From the NCBI GenBank assembly GCA_020027205.1, contig JAHRAQ010000013.1, forward strand, positions 1-64,000: a DNA stretch of 64,000 bases. Reading direction: 5' to 3'. The DNA comes from Nitrospirales bacterium. Lineage in GTDB: Bacteria > Nitrospirota > Nitrospiria > Nitrospirales > UBA8639. The notes under the pieces are model-generated. The model searched no databases. It saw only the letters and a list, made by a program, of their open reading frames with translations, and was not told where the DNA came from. The first letter of the stretch is position 1; every line of letters begins with the position of its first letter. Both the position numbers and the translations under genes were made by a program. Positions 7,658-15,965 of this stretch are shown here, one piece after another.

Positions 7658-8698
7658 ATGGCATGGGAACCGGGAGATCCGTGGGGACAGCAGGGCGGGG
7701 CCGACCCGCTGGATGACGTACTGAAAAAAGCCAGGGAGCAATGGCAACGGATGAAACCGACACGCGGCATGAAATCCGTCGTCCTGCTCATCGTGGGCGT
7801 GCTTGTGCTTTCGCAATCGGTGTTCAGAGTTGAACCCGACGAAGAGGGACTGGTCAAGCGGTTCGGCGACGTGGTGCGCACCGTCGGCCCCGGCCCCCAT
7901 CTCAAAGTGCCTTTTCTGGAAACCGTCGTCACGCCCAAGGTCGAAAAACTCCACCGCATTGAAGTCGGGTTTCGCACCAACCTCCGGGGCCGAACGCAAA
8001 TCGTCCCGCAGGAAGCGCTCATGCTGACCGGCGACATGAACATTCTCTCCGTCGAGTTCATCGTCCAGTACAAAATCAGCGACGCCAAAGACTACCTGTT
8101 CAACGTGGCCGATATTGAAGAGACCATCCGCAAGTCGGCGGAAGCCGCCATGCGGGAAGTGGTGGGCAAAAATAAAATCGACGAGGCTCTGACCGTCGGT
8201 AAAGCCGCCATTCAACTGTCCACGCAGGCCCTGTTGCAAACCATCGTGGACGCGTACAAGGGCGGCGTGCAGATTGCCACCGTGCAATTGCTCGACGTCA
8301 ATCCTCCGCAGAAAGTGGCCAAGTTTTTCAAAGACGTCGCCAGCGCCAAGGAAGAACGGGAGCAACTGATCAACCAGGCCCACGGATACCAGAACGACAT
8401 CATTCCGAAAGCCAAAGGCCAGGCGGCCCAGGACATCAATGAAGCGAAAGGCTATTCCCAGGCCCGCATCGCCCGTGCCGAAGGCGAAGCGAATCATTTT
8501 CTGCAAACGCTTGCGGAATACAAAAAGGCCAAAACCATCATCTCCAAACGGGTGTACATCGAAACCATGGAGGACGTTCTTTCCAAAGTGGACAAGATTA
8601 TTCTCGATGGCAAAGTCGCGGGCAACGTGCTGCCGTACCTGCCGCTGGACCGGATGAAAAAGAAGCCCGCCGCCGCCAACACACAGGCCCCACGATGA
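7658..8698 (+). CDS. hflK: HflK, membrane protease modulator (SPFH/band 7)
   Basis: HflK pairs with HflC in a large inner-membrane assembly that surrounds and modulates FtsH protease. The protein has 346 residues. A Gly/Asp-rich cytoplasmic start MAWEPGDPWGQQGG is followed by one membrane helix at about residues 40-55 and then the band 7 domain (FRVEPDEEGLVKRFG, GPHLKVPF). A long helical region rich in Ala, Lys and Glu follows. The stop overlaps the hflC start (ATGA), showing translational coupling. No clear Shine-Dalgarno precedes the ATG. Confidence 0.95.
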   Translation: MAWEPGDPWGQQGGADPLDDVLKKAREQWQRMKPTRGMKSVVLLIVGVLVLSQSVFRVEPDEEGLVKRFGDVVRTVGPGPHLKVPFLETVVTPKVEKLHRIEVGFRTNLRGRTQIVPQEALMLTGDMNILSVEFIVQYKISDAKDYLFNVADIEETIRKSAEAAMREVVGKNKIDEALTVGKAAIQLSTQALLQTIVDAYKGGVQIATVQLLDVNPPQKVAKFFKDVASAKEEREQLINQAHGYQNDIIPKAKGQAAQDINEAKGYSQARIARAEGEANHFLQTLAEYKKAKTIISKRVYIETMEDVLSKVDKIILDGKVAGNVLPYLPLDRMKKKPAAANTQAPR

Positions 8699-9552
8699 AA
8701 CAAAACCTTCTCATCGGCATCGCCGCGGTCGTCGTCCTGCTGGTCATTCTGGGCGCGTCGCCGTTTTTCGTGCTGGATTTAACCCAGACCGCCATTGTGG
8801 TCCAGTTGGGCAAACCCAAGCGGACCGTGACGGAGCCGGGACTCAAATTCAAAATCCCCTTTGTCCAGGAGGTCCGGTACTTCGACAAACGGTTGCTGGA
8901 TTACGACGTCCTTGCCCGCGAAGTCATCACCCAGGACAAAAAGACCATTCTGATCGACAATTTCGCCAAGTGGAAAATCGTGGACCCGCTGAGGGTGTAC
9001 AAAGCGTTCCAAAACCAGCGGGGGGCGTTGCAACGGCTGGACGACATCATCTATTCCGAACTTCGCGTGGAACTCGGTCGTCACGAACTCCTGGAAATCG
9101 TCTCCGCCAACCGCCTCCTCATCATGTCCGAGGTGGCCAAACGCGCCAACGCCAAAGCCTCGAAATACGGCTTGGAAGTGCTGGACGTCCGCATCAAACG
9201 CGCGGACCTGCCCGAGCAGAACGCCAAAGCCGTGTTTGACCGGATGCAGGCCGAACGGGAACGGATCGCCAAACAGTACAAGGCCGAGGGCGCGGAAGAA
9301 GCGCAGAAAATCCGGTCGGAAGCCGAAAAAGACCGCCAGATTCTTCTGGCCGAAGCCTACAAAGCCGCCCAGGAAATTCGCGGAGAGGGTGACGCCAAGG
9401 CCTACAAAATCTACGCCAACGCGTATCGCCAGGACGTAAAGTTCTTTGAATTTATCCGCTCCATGGAAGCCTATCGAAAAACGTTCTCCGCCGACACGAC
9501 CATGGTGCTCTCCCCGGACTCCGAATTTTTGCGCTTCCTCAAAAAACGCTGA
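8695..9552 (+). CDS. hflC: HflC, membrane protease modulator (SPFH/band 7)
   Basis: Partner of HflK, 285 residues. An N-terminal membrane anchor (LLIGIAAVVVLLVILGASPF) leads into the band 7 domain, with FDKRLLDYDV, LIDNFAKWKI and DVRIKRADLPEQN characteristic of HflC. The helical tail contains MQAERERIAKQYKAEG and ends LRFLKKR. The gene begins inside the last codons of hflK. The pair probably forms a complete transcription unit, since the next gene starts 81 bp downstream and is unrelated. Confidence 0.96.
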   Translation: MKQNLLIGIAAVVVLLVILGASPFFVLDLTQTAIVVQLGKPKRTVTEPGLKFKIPFVQEVRYFDKRLLDYDVLAREVITQDKKTILIDNFAKWKIVDPLRVYKAFQNQRGALQRLDDIIYSELRVELGRHELLEIVSANRLLIMSEVAKRANAKASKYGLEVLDVRIKRADLPEQNAKAVFDRMQAERERIAKQYKAEGAEEAQKIRSEAEKDRQILLAEAYKAAQEIRGEGDAKAYKIYANAYRQDVKFFEFIRSMEAYRKTFSADTTMVLSPDSEFLRFLKKR

Positions 9553-9633
9553 CCGGCGTTCGGCGCGCTTCCTTCACTCACTTGTTCACCCGCCCGCTCC
9601 CGTTCATGCCACGCACCGCCGTGTCGCGTACTC

Positions 9634-10293
9634 ATGGCCAATCCGGAACATCTCAAACAGGTCCTGAACGGGAGAGAAGTCTGGAATAAGTTCAGGCGCA
9701 CACACCCGGACGCGCGGCCCGACCTGCGGGACGCGAACCTGTCGGGGTATGATTTCACGCACATGGATTTTTCCCGGTGCGACTTGACCGGCGCGGATTT
9801 GTCCGACGCCTATCTCCTCCGAGCCAACTTTGAAGAAGCCGACTTGACCGGCGCCAATCTTGCGGAAGCGGACGCCATTGAGGCCAACCTGCTCAAGGCG
9901 GTTCTCACGCGCGCCTCGCTCGTCATGACGGATTTCAGCGGCGCGGGCCTGATTCGCGCAACACTCGCGGGCGCAAATCTCACCAAGGCCAATCTCACGC
10001 GCGCCTCGCTACCCTGGGGCAATCTGCGGGAATGCACGCTGGCACACGCCGACCTTACGATGGCCGACCTGCGGGAAGCCGACCTCTCCGACGCCGACCT
10101 GTCCAACGCAGACCTGCGGGACGCCTCGCTCACCGGCGCCGTCCTGCGCGGCGTCAATTTACGGGACGCGAAACATCTGTCGCTCATGCACCTGGGAAAA
10201 ACAAAGACATTGTTCCGCGCCGCACTCGATCCCGCCATTCGGGAAGACGTCACCCGCCAGCACCCTCATCTGCTGGAGCGCCCCGCACCGTGA
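9634..10293 (+). CDS. Pentapeptide-repeat protein
   Basis: A 219-residue protein in which residues of about 30-185 form a near-continuous run of A(D/N)LxX pentapeptides, such as GADLSDAYLLRANFEEADLT and ADLREADLSDADLSNADLRD. Such repeats fold into a right-handed quadrilateral beta helix. The short N-terminal part (EHLKQVLNGREVWNKFR) is a common cap. Some relatives mimic DNA and protect gyrase, but most have no known role and nothing here points to one. It is on the same strand as hflKC and ends 12 bp from the convergent GTPase gene. Confidence 0.9.
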   Translation: MANPEHLKQVLNGREVWNKFRRTHPDARPDLRDANLSGYDFTHMDFSRCDLTGADLSDAYLLRANFEEADLTGANLAEADAIEANLLKAVLTRASLVMTDFSGAGLIRATLAGANLTKANLTRASLPWGNLRECTLAHADLTMADLREADLSDADLSNADLRDASLTGAVLRGVNLRDAKHLSLMHLGKTKTLFRAALDPAIREDVTRQHPHLLERPAP

Positions 10294-10305
10294 CGCCAGC
10301 CCGCG

Positions 10306-11259
10306 TCAGTCGCGTGAAGGCGCGTCGCACGCGCGCCGTTCACGAGCACCACCGCGCGCATGACTTTTCCTGATAAGAACAACGCGCCCGACAAGATGGT
10401 CGGGGGGGCGCACGGCGGGTTCAATCAGTTCCACTCTCGCGCCCACGCCCTGCACAAGACGCAGACCGTCGGAGGTCCGCACAAACCCTTTGGCCCGCAA
10501 CGCGCAATGCGATTGAATCCGCGCGACAAGCGCGTCGGAGTCGATCCCATGCTCCACCTCGACTTCTTCCGACTCGAACTCTTCATGCGTATGCGACTCC
10601 TCGTTCGCCGGACGGCGCGCCCGCCGCGTGCCACTCCCCGGCTCCAGAGGAAACAGCACCGGCATGCCGACGGCAGCGTTGACGGCCCGAATCACCGGCG
10701 TCCCGTCGGCCAGCCGTTGCACGTACGCCTGCACCTCGTCACGGCGCGCCGCATCAACAAGATCAAGTTTGTTCAGGATGAGCACATCCGCCGATGACAC
10801 CTGCTGCTCAAAGGCGCCTTCCAGATCGCGCCCCTCCGCCACCTGCTCCGCGTTCACCACCACCACCGCCGCACATTCCCCCACCCACGCCGAAACCGGC
10901 TCCCGCCAGAAATTGAGCAACGTGTCAAAGGGCAGGGCCACGCCGGACGTTTCGACGACAACGCGATCCGGCCGCACGTCTTCCCAGATCCGCTGCAGCG
11001 TGGTCACAAATTCGTCGGACAATTTGCAACAGACACATCCTCCTTCCAGTTCCACATACTGCGCGCCGGCCCGATCGCCCAACAGGGCCTGATCAATTCC
11101 CAAGGCGCCGAATTCATTGGAGACCACCGCCAGCCGCGTCCCTTGCGCCTGGGCCTCCCGAAGAAGATGCCGCACGAGCGTGGTCTTCCCCGCACCCAAA
11201 AATCCCGACACCACCAGCGCCGGCACACCACCCGCGGGAGTTGCCGAATCTCGCATCAT
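10306..11259 (-). CDS. CobW/COG0523 G3E-family GTPase (metal chaperone type)
   Basis: A GTPase of about 317 residues. The P-loop GFLGAGKTTL is near the N terminus, the family metal site GGCVCCKL about 60 residues later, and the NKLD motif for guanine recognition follows at LILNKLDLVD. The C-terminal CobW_C-like part is preceded by an acidic, His-containing stretch (NEESHTHEEFESEEVEVEHG) that could bind metal. COG0523 proteins insert or deliver zinc or other metals to client proteins; the client here is unknown. I chose the ATG at 11259 because GGAG lies 6 nt before it; ATG 11271 is also in frame. A small CxxC/CxxC protein starts divergently 47 bp away. Confidence 0.92.
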   Translation of the reverse strand: MMRDSATPAGGVPALVVSGFLGAGKTTLVRHLLREAQAQGTRLAVVSNEFGALGIDQALLGDRAGAQYVELEGGCVCCKLSDEFVTTLQRIWEDVRPDRVVVETSGVALPFDTLLNFWREPVSAWVGECAAVVVVNAEQVAEGRDLEGAFEQQVSSADVLILNKLDLVDAARRDEVQAYVQRLADGTPVIRAVNAAVGMPVLFPLEPGSGTRRARRPANEESHTHEEFESEEVEVEHGIDSDALVARIQSHCALRAKGFVRTSDGLRLVQGVGARVELIEPAVRPPDHLVGRVVLIRKSHARGGARERRACDAPSRD

Positions 11260-11306
11260 CCCGTTCTCCATTGACAACCGTGGCCGACCTTCACGACAAT
11301 GCTGCC

Positions 11307-11480
11307 ATGCCAGCAACACCTCCGGCATCCCCGCCCACGCCGAACGACATCCTTCCCGACCGCCAATGCGCGTGGTGCCGGATTCCGATGCGCAAACGCC
11401 TCGTGGGAGAAGGCCGCTTCATTCATTACACCTGCCCGCAATGCGTGTTTCAGCATACCAGCAAACAACACAAGCCGTAA
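11307..11480 (+). CDS. Small zinc-ribbon-like protein
   Basis: A 57-residue reading frame beginning MPATPPASPP. It carries two CxxC knuckles, CAWCRIPMRKRLVGEGRFIH and YTCPQCVFQH, spaced as in a zinc ribbon. There is no recognisable Shine-Dalgarno, and an in-frame ATG at 11241 would overlap the divergent GTPase gene. Its place next to a G3E metallochaperone GTPase is suggestive, but no function can be assigned. Confidence 0.55.
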   Translation: MPATPPASPPTPNDILPDRQCAWCRIPMRKRLVGEGRFIHYTCPQCVFQHTSKQHKP

Positions 11481-11560
11481 ACGCGCAACGCGCAATGTTG
11501 TCACATGGTCGACAAATGTAATGGGCCGATTCCGTCGCCTCACGGCAACGGAACCTACGG

Positions 11561-12001
11561 TCAGACAAGGTGGACGATCTCGAGATCTCCGTGCCAATGC
11601 TTCTTGAGATACTCCGCCACAAGGCGGCGGTGGCAATGGTGGGGCTTGTCTTCGCTACACAACAGACAACCATCGGCCAGCACTTCCTCGGATACGGTGC
11701 GCTCAATCCTGCGTTCTTTCATCAGTTTGAGAAATGCACGCTCGTATTGCGCCCATCCGCCCTTCTGCTTCTTGTAGCGATCCAGCATTTTTTGAGTCGG
11801 CGCCAAATCCGGCAGATGCGTGTAATCAATCTCGTAGAGTTCGCGCAGGAAATACTCCAGATCGCGCCGCTTCGCAAAACCGGCGAGTTGCGAAACATTG
11901 TTCAGCCGCACATCCACAACGCGCCGGACACCCGCATCGCGCAGCGTTGTGAAGAATCCCTCCGCCGTTTTTTTCGTGAAGCCGATGGTGAACAATTTCA
12001 T
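11561..12001 (-). CDS. DUF488 family protein (third gene of a three-gene cassette)
   Basis: A 146-residue DUF488 protein. Family marks are the opening KLFTIGFTKKTAEGF, VVDVRLNN, and the C-terminal CSEDKPHHCHRRLVAEYL, where the paired Cys-His-Arg is strongly conserved. DUF488 has no firmly established biochemical activity. The start codon overlaps the stop of the preceding DUF488 gene (ATGA), so the two are translationally coupled. This copy is clearly diverged from its neighbour, with the two sharing little beyond the family motifs. Confidence 0.88.
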   Translation of the reverse strand: MKLFTIGFTKKTAEGFFTTLRDAGVRRVVDVRLNNVSQLAGFAKRRDLEYFLRELYEIDYTHLPDLAPTQKMLDRYKKQKGGWAQYERAFLKLMKERRIERTVSEEVLADGCLLCSEDKPHHCHRRLVAEYLKKHWHGDLEIVHLV

Positions 12002-12615
12002 GCCATGTTGTCCTTCGACACCGGGTGCATGGACCGGGCGACATAGGCAATCCGATCTTCCTGACGGGCATACGCTTCTTCAATGACTTGTTCCCGTGTC
12101 TGAAAAAAATCATCCTCCGGCATTTTCAATTCCTTCAGAAGGCGTGCCAGCGCCTCTTCGTGATGTTCCAGACGGCCGTCCGCGTGGATGTGCGCCACCG
12201 GTACGCCCCGGCTCACAAGTTCCCGCGCCACAAGCAACGTACGGTGACATTCCAGCGGCTCCTTCTCCGCGCACAACAGCGCCACACGCCGCTCGCGAGA
12301 TTCCCCTATGACACGGTCAACGCCCGACTGAAAGAGGACCGTCCCGGCGACGCGGCGGTACTGCATACGCCCGTTCTCATAACACGACGGATCATCCGAC
12401 CGCGCCCCCAGTTCCGCCCCAAGAAAATCATACCCGACCCCGCGCTCCTCCAACGCCCGCCGCAACGCCTCACGATTAAATTGCGGCTGACGGCGGCTGT
12501 ACGGCGCGGACCGCACATCGGAAACGGCCTTCACGCCATGCGTCTCAAGCAAGCCGATCAACTTCCCAATGGAATGGGTCGAGTGACCGATTGTCAGAAC
12601 CGCTGACTCCATCAT
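11998..12615 (-). CDS. DUF488 family protein (second gene of the cassette)
   Basis: A 205-residue DUF488 protein longer than its neighbour. It begins MMESAVLTIGHSTHSIGKLI with the family TIGHS motif, continues with VSDVRSAPYSRRQPQFNRE, and ends the core with LLCAEKEPLECHRTLL. A charged helical tail follows. The ATG directly follows the TAG of the upstream gene with no gap, and its stop overlaps the next start, so three genes form one tight unit. Function unknown. Confidence 0.9.
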   Translation of the reverse strand: MMESAVLTIGHSTHSIGKLIGLLETHGVKAVSDVRSAPYSRRQPQFNREALRRALEERGVGYDFLGAELGARSDDPSCYENGRMQYRRVAGTVLFQSGVDRVIGESRERRVALLCAEKEPLECHRTLLVARELVSRGVPVAHIHADGRLEHHEEALARLLKELKMPEDDFFQTREQVIEEAYARQEDRIAYVARSMHPVSKDNMA

Positions 12616-13293
12616 CTAATGTATTTCCCCGGCATGCCCCGGCGTGATGATAGCCGCAATAAGTTTGTGATAACGACCATCCTTCTCATACGGCTTCGCC
12701 GCGAGGCTTATGGTGACATAGCACTCATTAATACCAACTTGCTCCACAGCGTTGACATTTTTTTCGAACTCTGGATCGGTCACGGTAAGATCGTAAGAAG
12801 CATTATGATAGGTGAACCTTCCGCGCACTTGTGGCTTGCCATCGTAACAGACATAAAGAACTATGTCTCGTACTGCAATAAAGTAGAGCGAGCAGGAAAG
12901 TTCCTCGGCTACAGCGGGGCTTACGCTATTGTTCCGTACACGATGACCGACTTCCCATAACTCAGAAGGTGTATCTTGCAATCCAGCAAGTTCATCCCAA
13001 GAAACTCGCTCCACACACTTCTTCCAACGAACGGTGTGGTCACGCAGCCAATTCTCGGTTTGGTGGCCTTGCGGGAAAGACTTCAACAGAGGAATATCGA
13101 TGATGTCCAATATCTTCAGATCGCTCCCATCCTCGTATTGATACTCCTGCAGGGGGAGTCCTTCTCTATACTCGTTGACAGGACGAATCCAACTTCCTCC
13201 TTGAAATTCCTTGCCCGCGATACACCGGTTCCCCATCATGCGCGAATTCGCAAGGCAGACAATTTGTTTGAAGATGGATTTCTGTCTAGCCAT
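12616..13293 (-). CDS. Dual-OB-like domain protein (first gene of the DUF488 cassette)
   Basis: A 225-residue protein of lower G+C than its surroundings. The N-terminal pattern VCLANSRMMGNRCIAGKEF, then GSWIRPVNEY, LDIIDIPLL and QTENWL, resembles from memory the family annotated as dual OB-containing, which occurs in bacterial conflict-system operons. I cannot confirm this without a profile search. The second half (YVCYDGKPQVRGRFTYHNAS and YVTISLAAKP) fits a second small beta barrel. AGGAGG precedes the ATG. It leads a three-gene operon with two DUF488 genes. Confidence 0.7.
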   Translation of the reverse strand: MARQKSIFKQIVCLANSRMMGNRCIAGKEFQGGSWIRPVNEYREGLPLQEYQYEDGSDLKILDIIDIPLLKSFPQGHQTENWLRDHTVRWKKCVERVSWDELAGLQDTPSELWEVGHRVRNNSVSPAVAEELSCSLYFIAVRDIVLYVCYDGKPQVRGRFTYHNASYDLTVTDPEFEKNVNAVEQVGINECYVTISLAAKPYEKDGRYHKLIAAIITPGHAGEIH

Positions 13294-13317
13294 ATCATGT
13301 TCCTCCTATAACATTCC

Positions 13318-14544
13318 CTAAAACAAATTCGACACAATCCGCATGCCGCCGACCCAGGTGCCGATGATGCTGCCGATGGTGGGCAGGACGAAGGCGAGAA
13401 ACACGCGCAGCAGGCGGTTCTGCCACCAGCGGCGGGGGATGACGACGTCTTCGGCCACGGTCTGAAATTCGCGCACGAGCGGCGGCCGCATCCAGGCTTG
13501 CACGAAGGCGGTCACGTAGCCGACGCCGATGACCGGCGTCAAACTCGTCAACGGCGCGCCGGCCACGGCCGCCGCAATCGTCAACGGGTGCGCCCAGGCC
13601 AGCAACGCGCCCACCCCACTGGGCACGCCGTTGGCCACGATCCAGAAGACAGCATTGTCGCCCGCCGCCGCCGGCCCTTTCTGGTAACCAATCAGGGCGA
13701 TGGAGCCGAGAATCACGACCGGGATCGCCCATCCCGCCCATTTCCACGCGGACGACACCGGAGGAATTTCGTCCAGGGCATCCAGATTCCCATGCCGTGC
13801 GCGCCGGAGAATGGCGTGCATCCCTTCCACGTGCCCGGCGCCGACCACGGAAACCACCGTGTTGCCGTCGGCCCGCAATGTTTTTTCCGCCAGATACCGG
13901 TCGCGCTCGTCGATCAGCACGGCTTTCAACGTCGGCACGGTCTCGCCCAGTTCCCGGATCATTGCCGACAACACATCCTGTTTATTGAAATCCCGCAACG
14001 ATGCTTCGGTCACCGGCGTGGTGTCAAAGACGGACATGAGAAGCGACGACGCCAGCAAACTTTTCTGCCAAAACGGCGTGGAGCGCCAGGCCCGCCGCAT
14101 GGTCACGCGCACGTCGCGGTCGCACAGCACGATGGGGATGCCGAGCCGGTCGGCCGCGCTGACGGCTTCAAGCATTTCAACCCCAGGCAGGACGCCAAGC
14201 CGGTCTCCCAGACGTTTTTGCCAGGAGGCCAGCAGCACGTTGGCCAGCAGGGTACTCAACTGCTTTGTTCTGATTACCTCCTTCAGATTATACGACTCCC
14301 AACGCTGTTGTCGTGACAGGGCCTCGTAACGGCGGGCATCCAGTTCCACACAAACCGCGTCCGGGCGCGTTTCTTCGATCACGGCGCGCACCAACTCCGC
14401 GGACTCCCGCGACACATGCACCGTCCCCACCAGAATCACGGTCTTGCCTTCAACCGTCAGGACGCGCACCCCCGGCCGGGACATGACCCGCGCAAGCGCG
14501 GTCGCGTGCGGCGACGCGGATTCCGAAACATTCCCGGCTTCCAT
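13318..14544 (-). CDS. TraB/PrgY-type membrane protein
   Basis: About 408 residues. The N-terminal TraB domain has the two conserved blocks VILVGTVHVSRESAELV and VVGAGHVEGM, whose His and Glu residues resemble those of the Tiki/TraB metal-dependent hydrolase fold. The C-terminal third holds several membrane helices, for example WAGWAIPVVILGSIALIGY and FLAFVLPTIGSIIGTWVGG. Founding relatives (TraB, PrgY) shut down sex-pheromone activity in enterococci, but most bacterial members are uncharacterised. I start at ATG 14544, with AGG 6 nt upstream. Confidence 0.9.
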   Translation of the reverse strand: MEAGNVSESASPHATALARVMSRPGVRVLTVEGKTVILVGTVHVSRESAELVRAVIEETRPDAVCVELDARRYEALSRQQRWESYNLKEVIRTKQLSTLLANVLLASWQKRLGDRLGVLPGVEMLEAVSAADRLGIPIVLCDRDVRVTMRRAWRSTPFWQKSLLASSLLMSVFDTTPVTEASLRDFNKQDVLSAMIRELGETVPTLKAVLIDERDRYLAEKTLRADGNTVVSVVGAGHVEGMHAILRRARHGNLDALDEIPPVSSAWKWAGWAIPVVILGSIALIGYQKGPAAAGDNAVFWIVANGVPSGVGALLAWAHPLTIAAAVAGAPLTSLTPVIGVGYVTAFVQAWMRPPLVREFQTVAEDVVIPRRWWQNRLLRVFLAFVLPTIGSIIGTWVGGMRIVSNLF

Positions 14545-14710
14545 GGTCACCCTGTTTCCGTCCCCGTAACACCGGCGCGGTGGTGATGCTGTTTCACGGT
14601 TGATCGGCCATTGTCACTCACGTTACGCCGTTCTCCTGCAAACGGGAATGACTGATGAGGAACGGACATGACGAGAGACCGGTAATGCTTTACAGGTTTA
14701 AATTGAGACA

Positions 14711-15580
14711 CTATCGTTTTGAGGAACAATCCACCGTCACATAGGGGGCAATTTTTTCCAGCGTCTTCGGTCCGAGACCGGGAAGTTTCAACAAGTCTTC
14801 GACGGATTTATAGGGCCGGCTGGCGATAATTTTACTGGCTGTCACAGGGCCGACGCCGGGTATGGATTCCAATTGTTTTTTGGACGCACCGTTCAAACAC
14901 ATGGGCTGCGTCTTCGACGGCTCGAATTGCTTTGCGAAGGTTTTCTCTTCCATCTTCTTCTTCCGCCGCGCCTTTCGCCTCTCGGTGAGCACGGAGGGGT
15001 CGGCTTCCGCCCATATGCCCTGCCGGTTCAGCACCGCGCCAACGCGAAGATCCTGCAGTTCTTCCAGCACCAGATCGCTGTCCATGCCGCCGGGAGACGG
15101 ACGGGTTTTGCCGTGTATTCTGGCCAGTCCGCGCTCCACCAGCAGATGGGTCAGGTCACGGCCGTCATAGGTTTCGACGAAGGCATACACCCGGCCGCCA
15201 GCCGAACGTCCCAGCGCTTTCGCATAACTGGTGTGAATGGTGAACGGCTCGGACAAGACCTGTCTGACGTAGTCGGCGGCCTGCTCACCGAAACGCACCA
15301 CGGCACCAGGGTCTTTAAGGCCGAAATGGTCTTGCTGTTCGCGGATTCTGTCCCGGTCAACCTTGCTGGCAGAGGACGTTTCCGGGCAATCGACGAAGTA
15401 CAGCCGCAGAACCAGTTCACGCCCATCGGCATTGACCTTGAAACTGTCACCGTCGTTCCATTCAGCCTCCACAAGCGTGACGCCCGTGACGACCTCCAAC
15501 TCGGCCGCCGACGCCGGCCGCTCCGGGCAGACACCGAACAGCATCACAGAGAGCAGAACAGGGAACAGGTTTCGTTTCAT
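14711..15580 (-). CDS. Secreted thermonuclease-like protein with C-terminal helix-hairpin-helix
   Basis: A 289-residue protein. Residues 1-26 form a signal peptide ending ASA. Residues of about 30-190 are a staphylococcal-nuclease (SNase) domain: WNDGDSFKVNADGRELVLRL, VDCPET, and the catalytic-type region KALGRSAGGRVYAFV. A Lys/Arg-rich linker (RRKARRKKKMEEK) follows. The end is a ComEA-like helix-hairpin-helix pair with NGASKKQLESIPGVGPVTAS and LLKLPGLGPKTLEKI. The signal peptide places it in the periplasm or outside, where it could bind and cut DNA for nutrition or uptake; that role is inference. Confidence 0.88.
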   Translation of the reverse strand: MKRNLFPVLLSVMLFGVCPERPASAAELEVVTGVTLVEAEWNDGDSFKVNADGRELVLRLYFVDCPETSSASKVDRDRIREQQDHFGLKDPGAVVRFGEQAADYVRQVLSEPFTIHTSYAKALGRSAGGRVYAFVETYDGRDLTHLLVERGLARIHGKTRPSPGGMDSDLVLEELQDLRVGAVLNRQGIWAEADPSVLTERRKARRKKKMEEKTFAKQFEPSKTQPMCLNGASKKQLESIPGVGPVTASKIIASRPYKSVEDLLKLPGLGPKTLEKIAPYVTVDCSSKR

Positions 15581-15653
15581 GACAACGCAACCTCCATTTC
15601 AGGATGAGCGCAAACGCTCCGCACAGGCAGGTGGTTTCGGCAACCGCCGGCGC

Positions 15654-15965
15654 TCATAAATCCAGCATGTAGGTCACATTATCTCCCCCAAAGACCTTGA
15701 CCTTCCCTTCAATCATCTTTTCCGTGCGACGGTACACTCTCACCGTGACGTCCTGCCGGCCCGTGAATGATTTCATCTGCCGCATCAGCATCAGCACAAT
15801 TTTTCGTCCGCGCTCTCGATCCACCGCCAGCCGTGTGTAAAAATCGTCGGTGACGTGCAGCCGCAGCACGTCATCCTTGACGACCACGTCTTCCACGTCC
15901 GCCGCGGCTCCCAGTTGCGCGCGAATGCGTTCGGCAATCTGTTCATCGGTGAGGTTCTGATTCAC
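15654..15965 (-). CDS. Conserved-looking hypothetical protein
   Basis: A protein of about 103 residues starting VNQNLTDEQIAERIRAQLGA from a GTG whose last two bases open the upstream stop (GTGA overlap with the aminopeptidase gene). It is likely cytoplasmic, with an N-terminal helix, several beta strands (VEDVVVKDDVLRLHVTDD) and the basic stretch VDRERGRKIVLML. I do not recognise the family. The tight overlap suggests cotranslation with aminopeptidase P but gives no functional hint. Confidence 0.65.
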   Translation of the reverse strand: MNQNLTDEQIAERIRAQLGAAADVEDVVVKDDVLRLHVTDDFYTRLAVDRERGRKIVLMLMRQMKSFTGRQDVTVRVYRRTEKMIEGKVKVFGGDNVTYMLDL

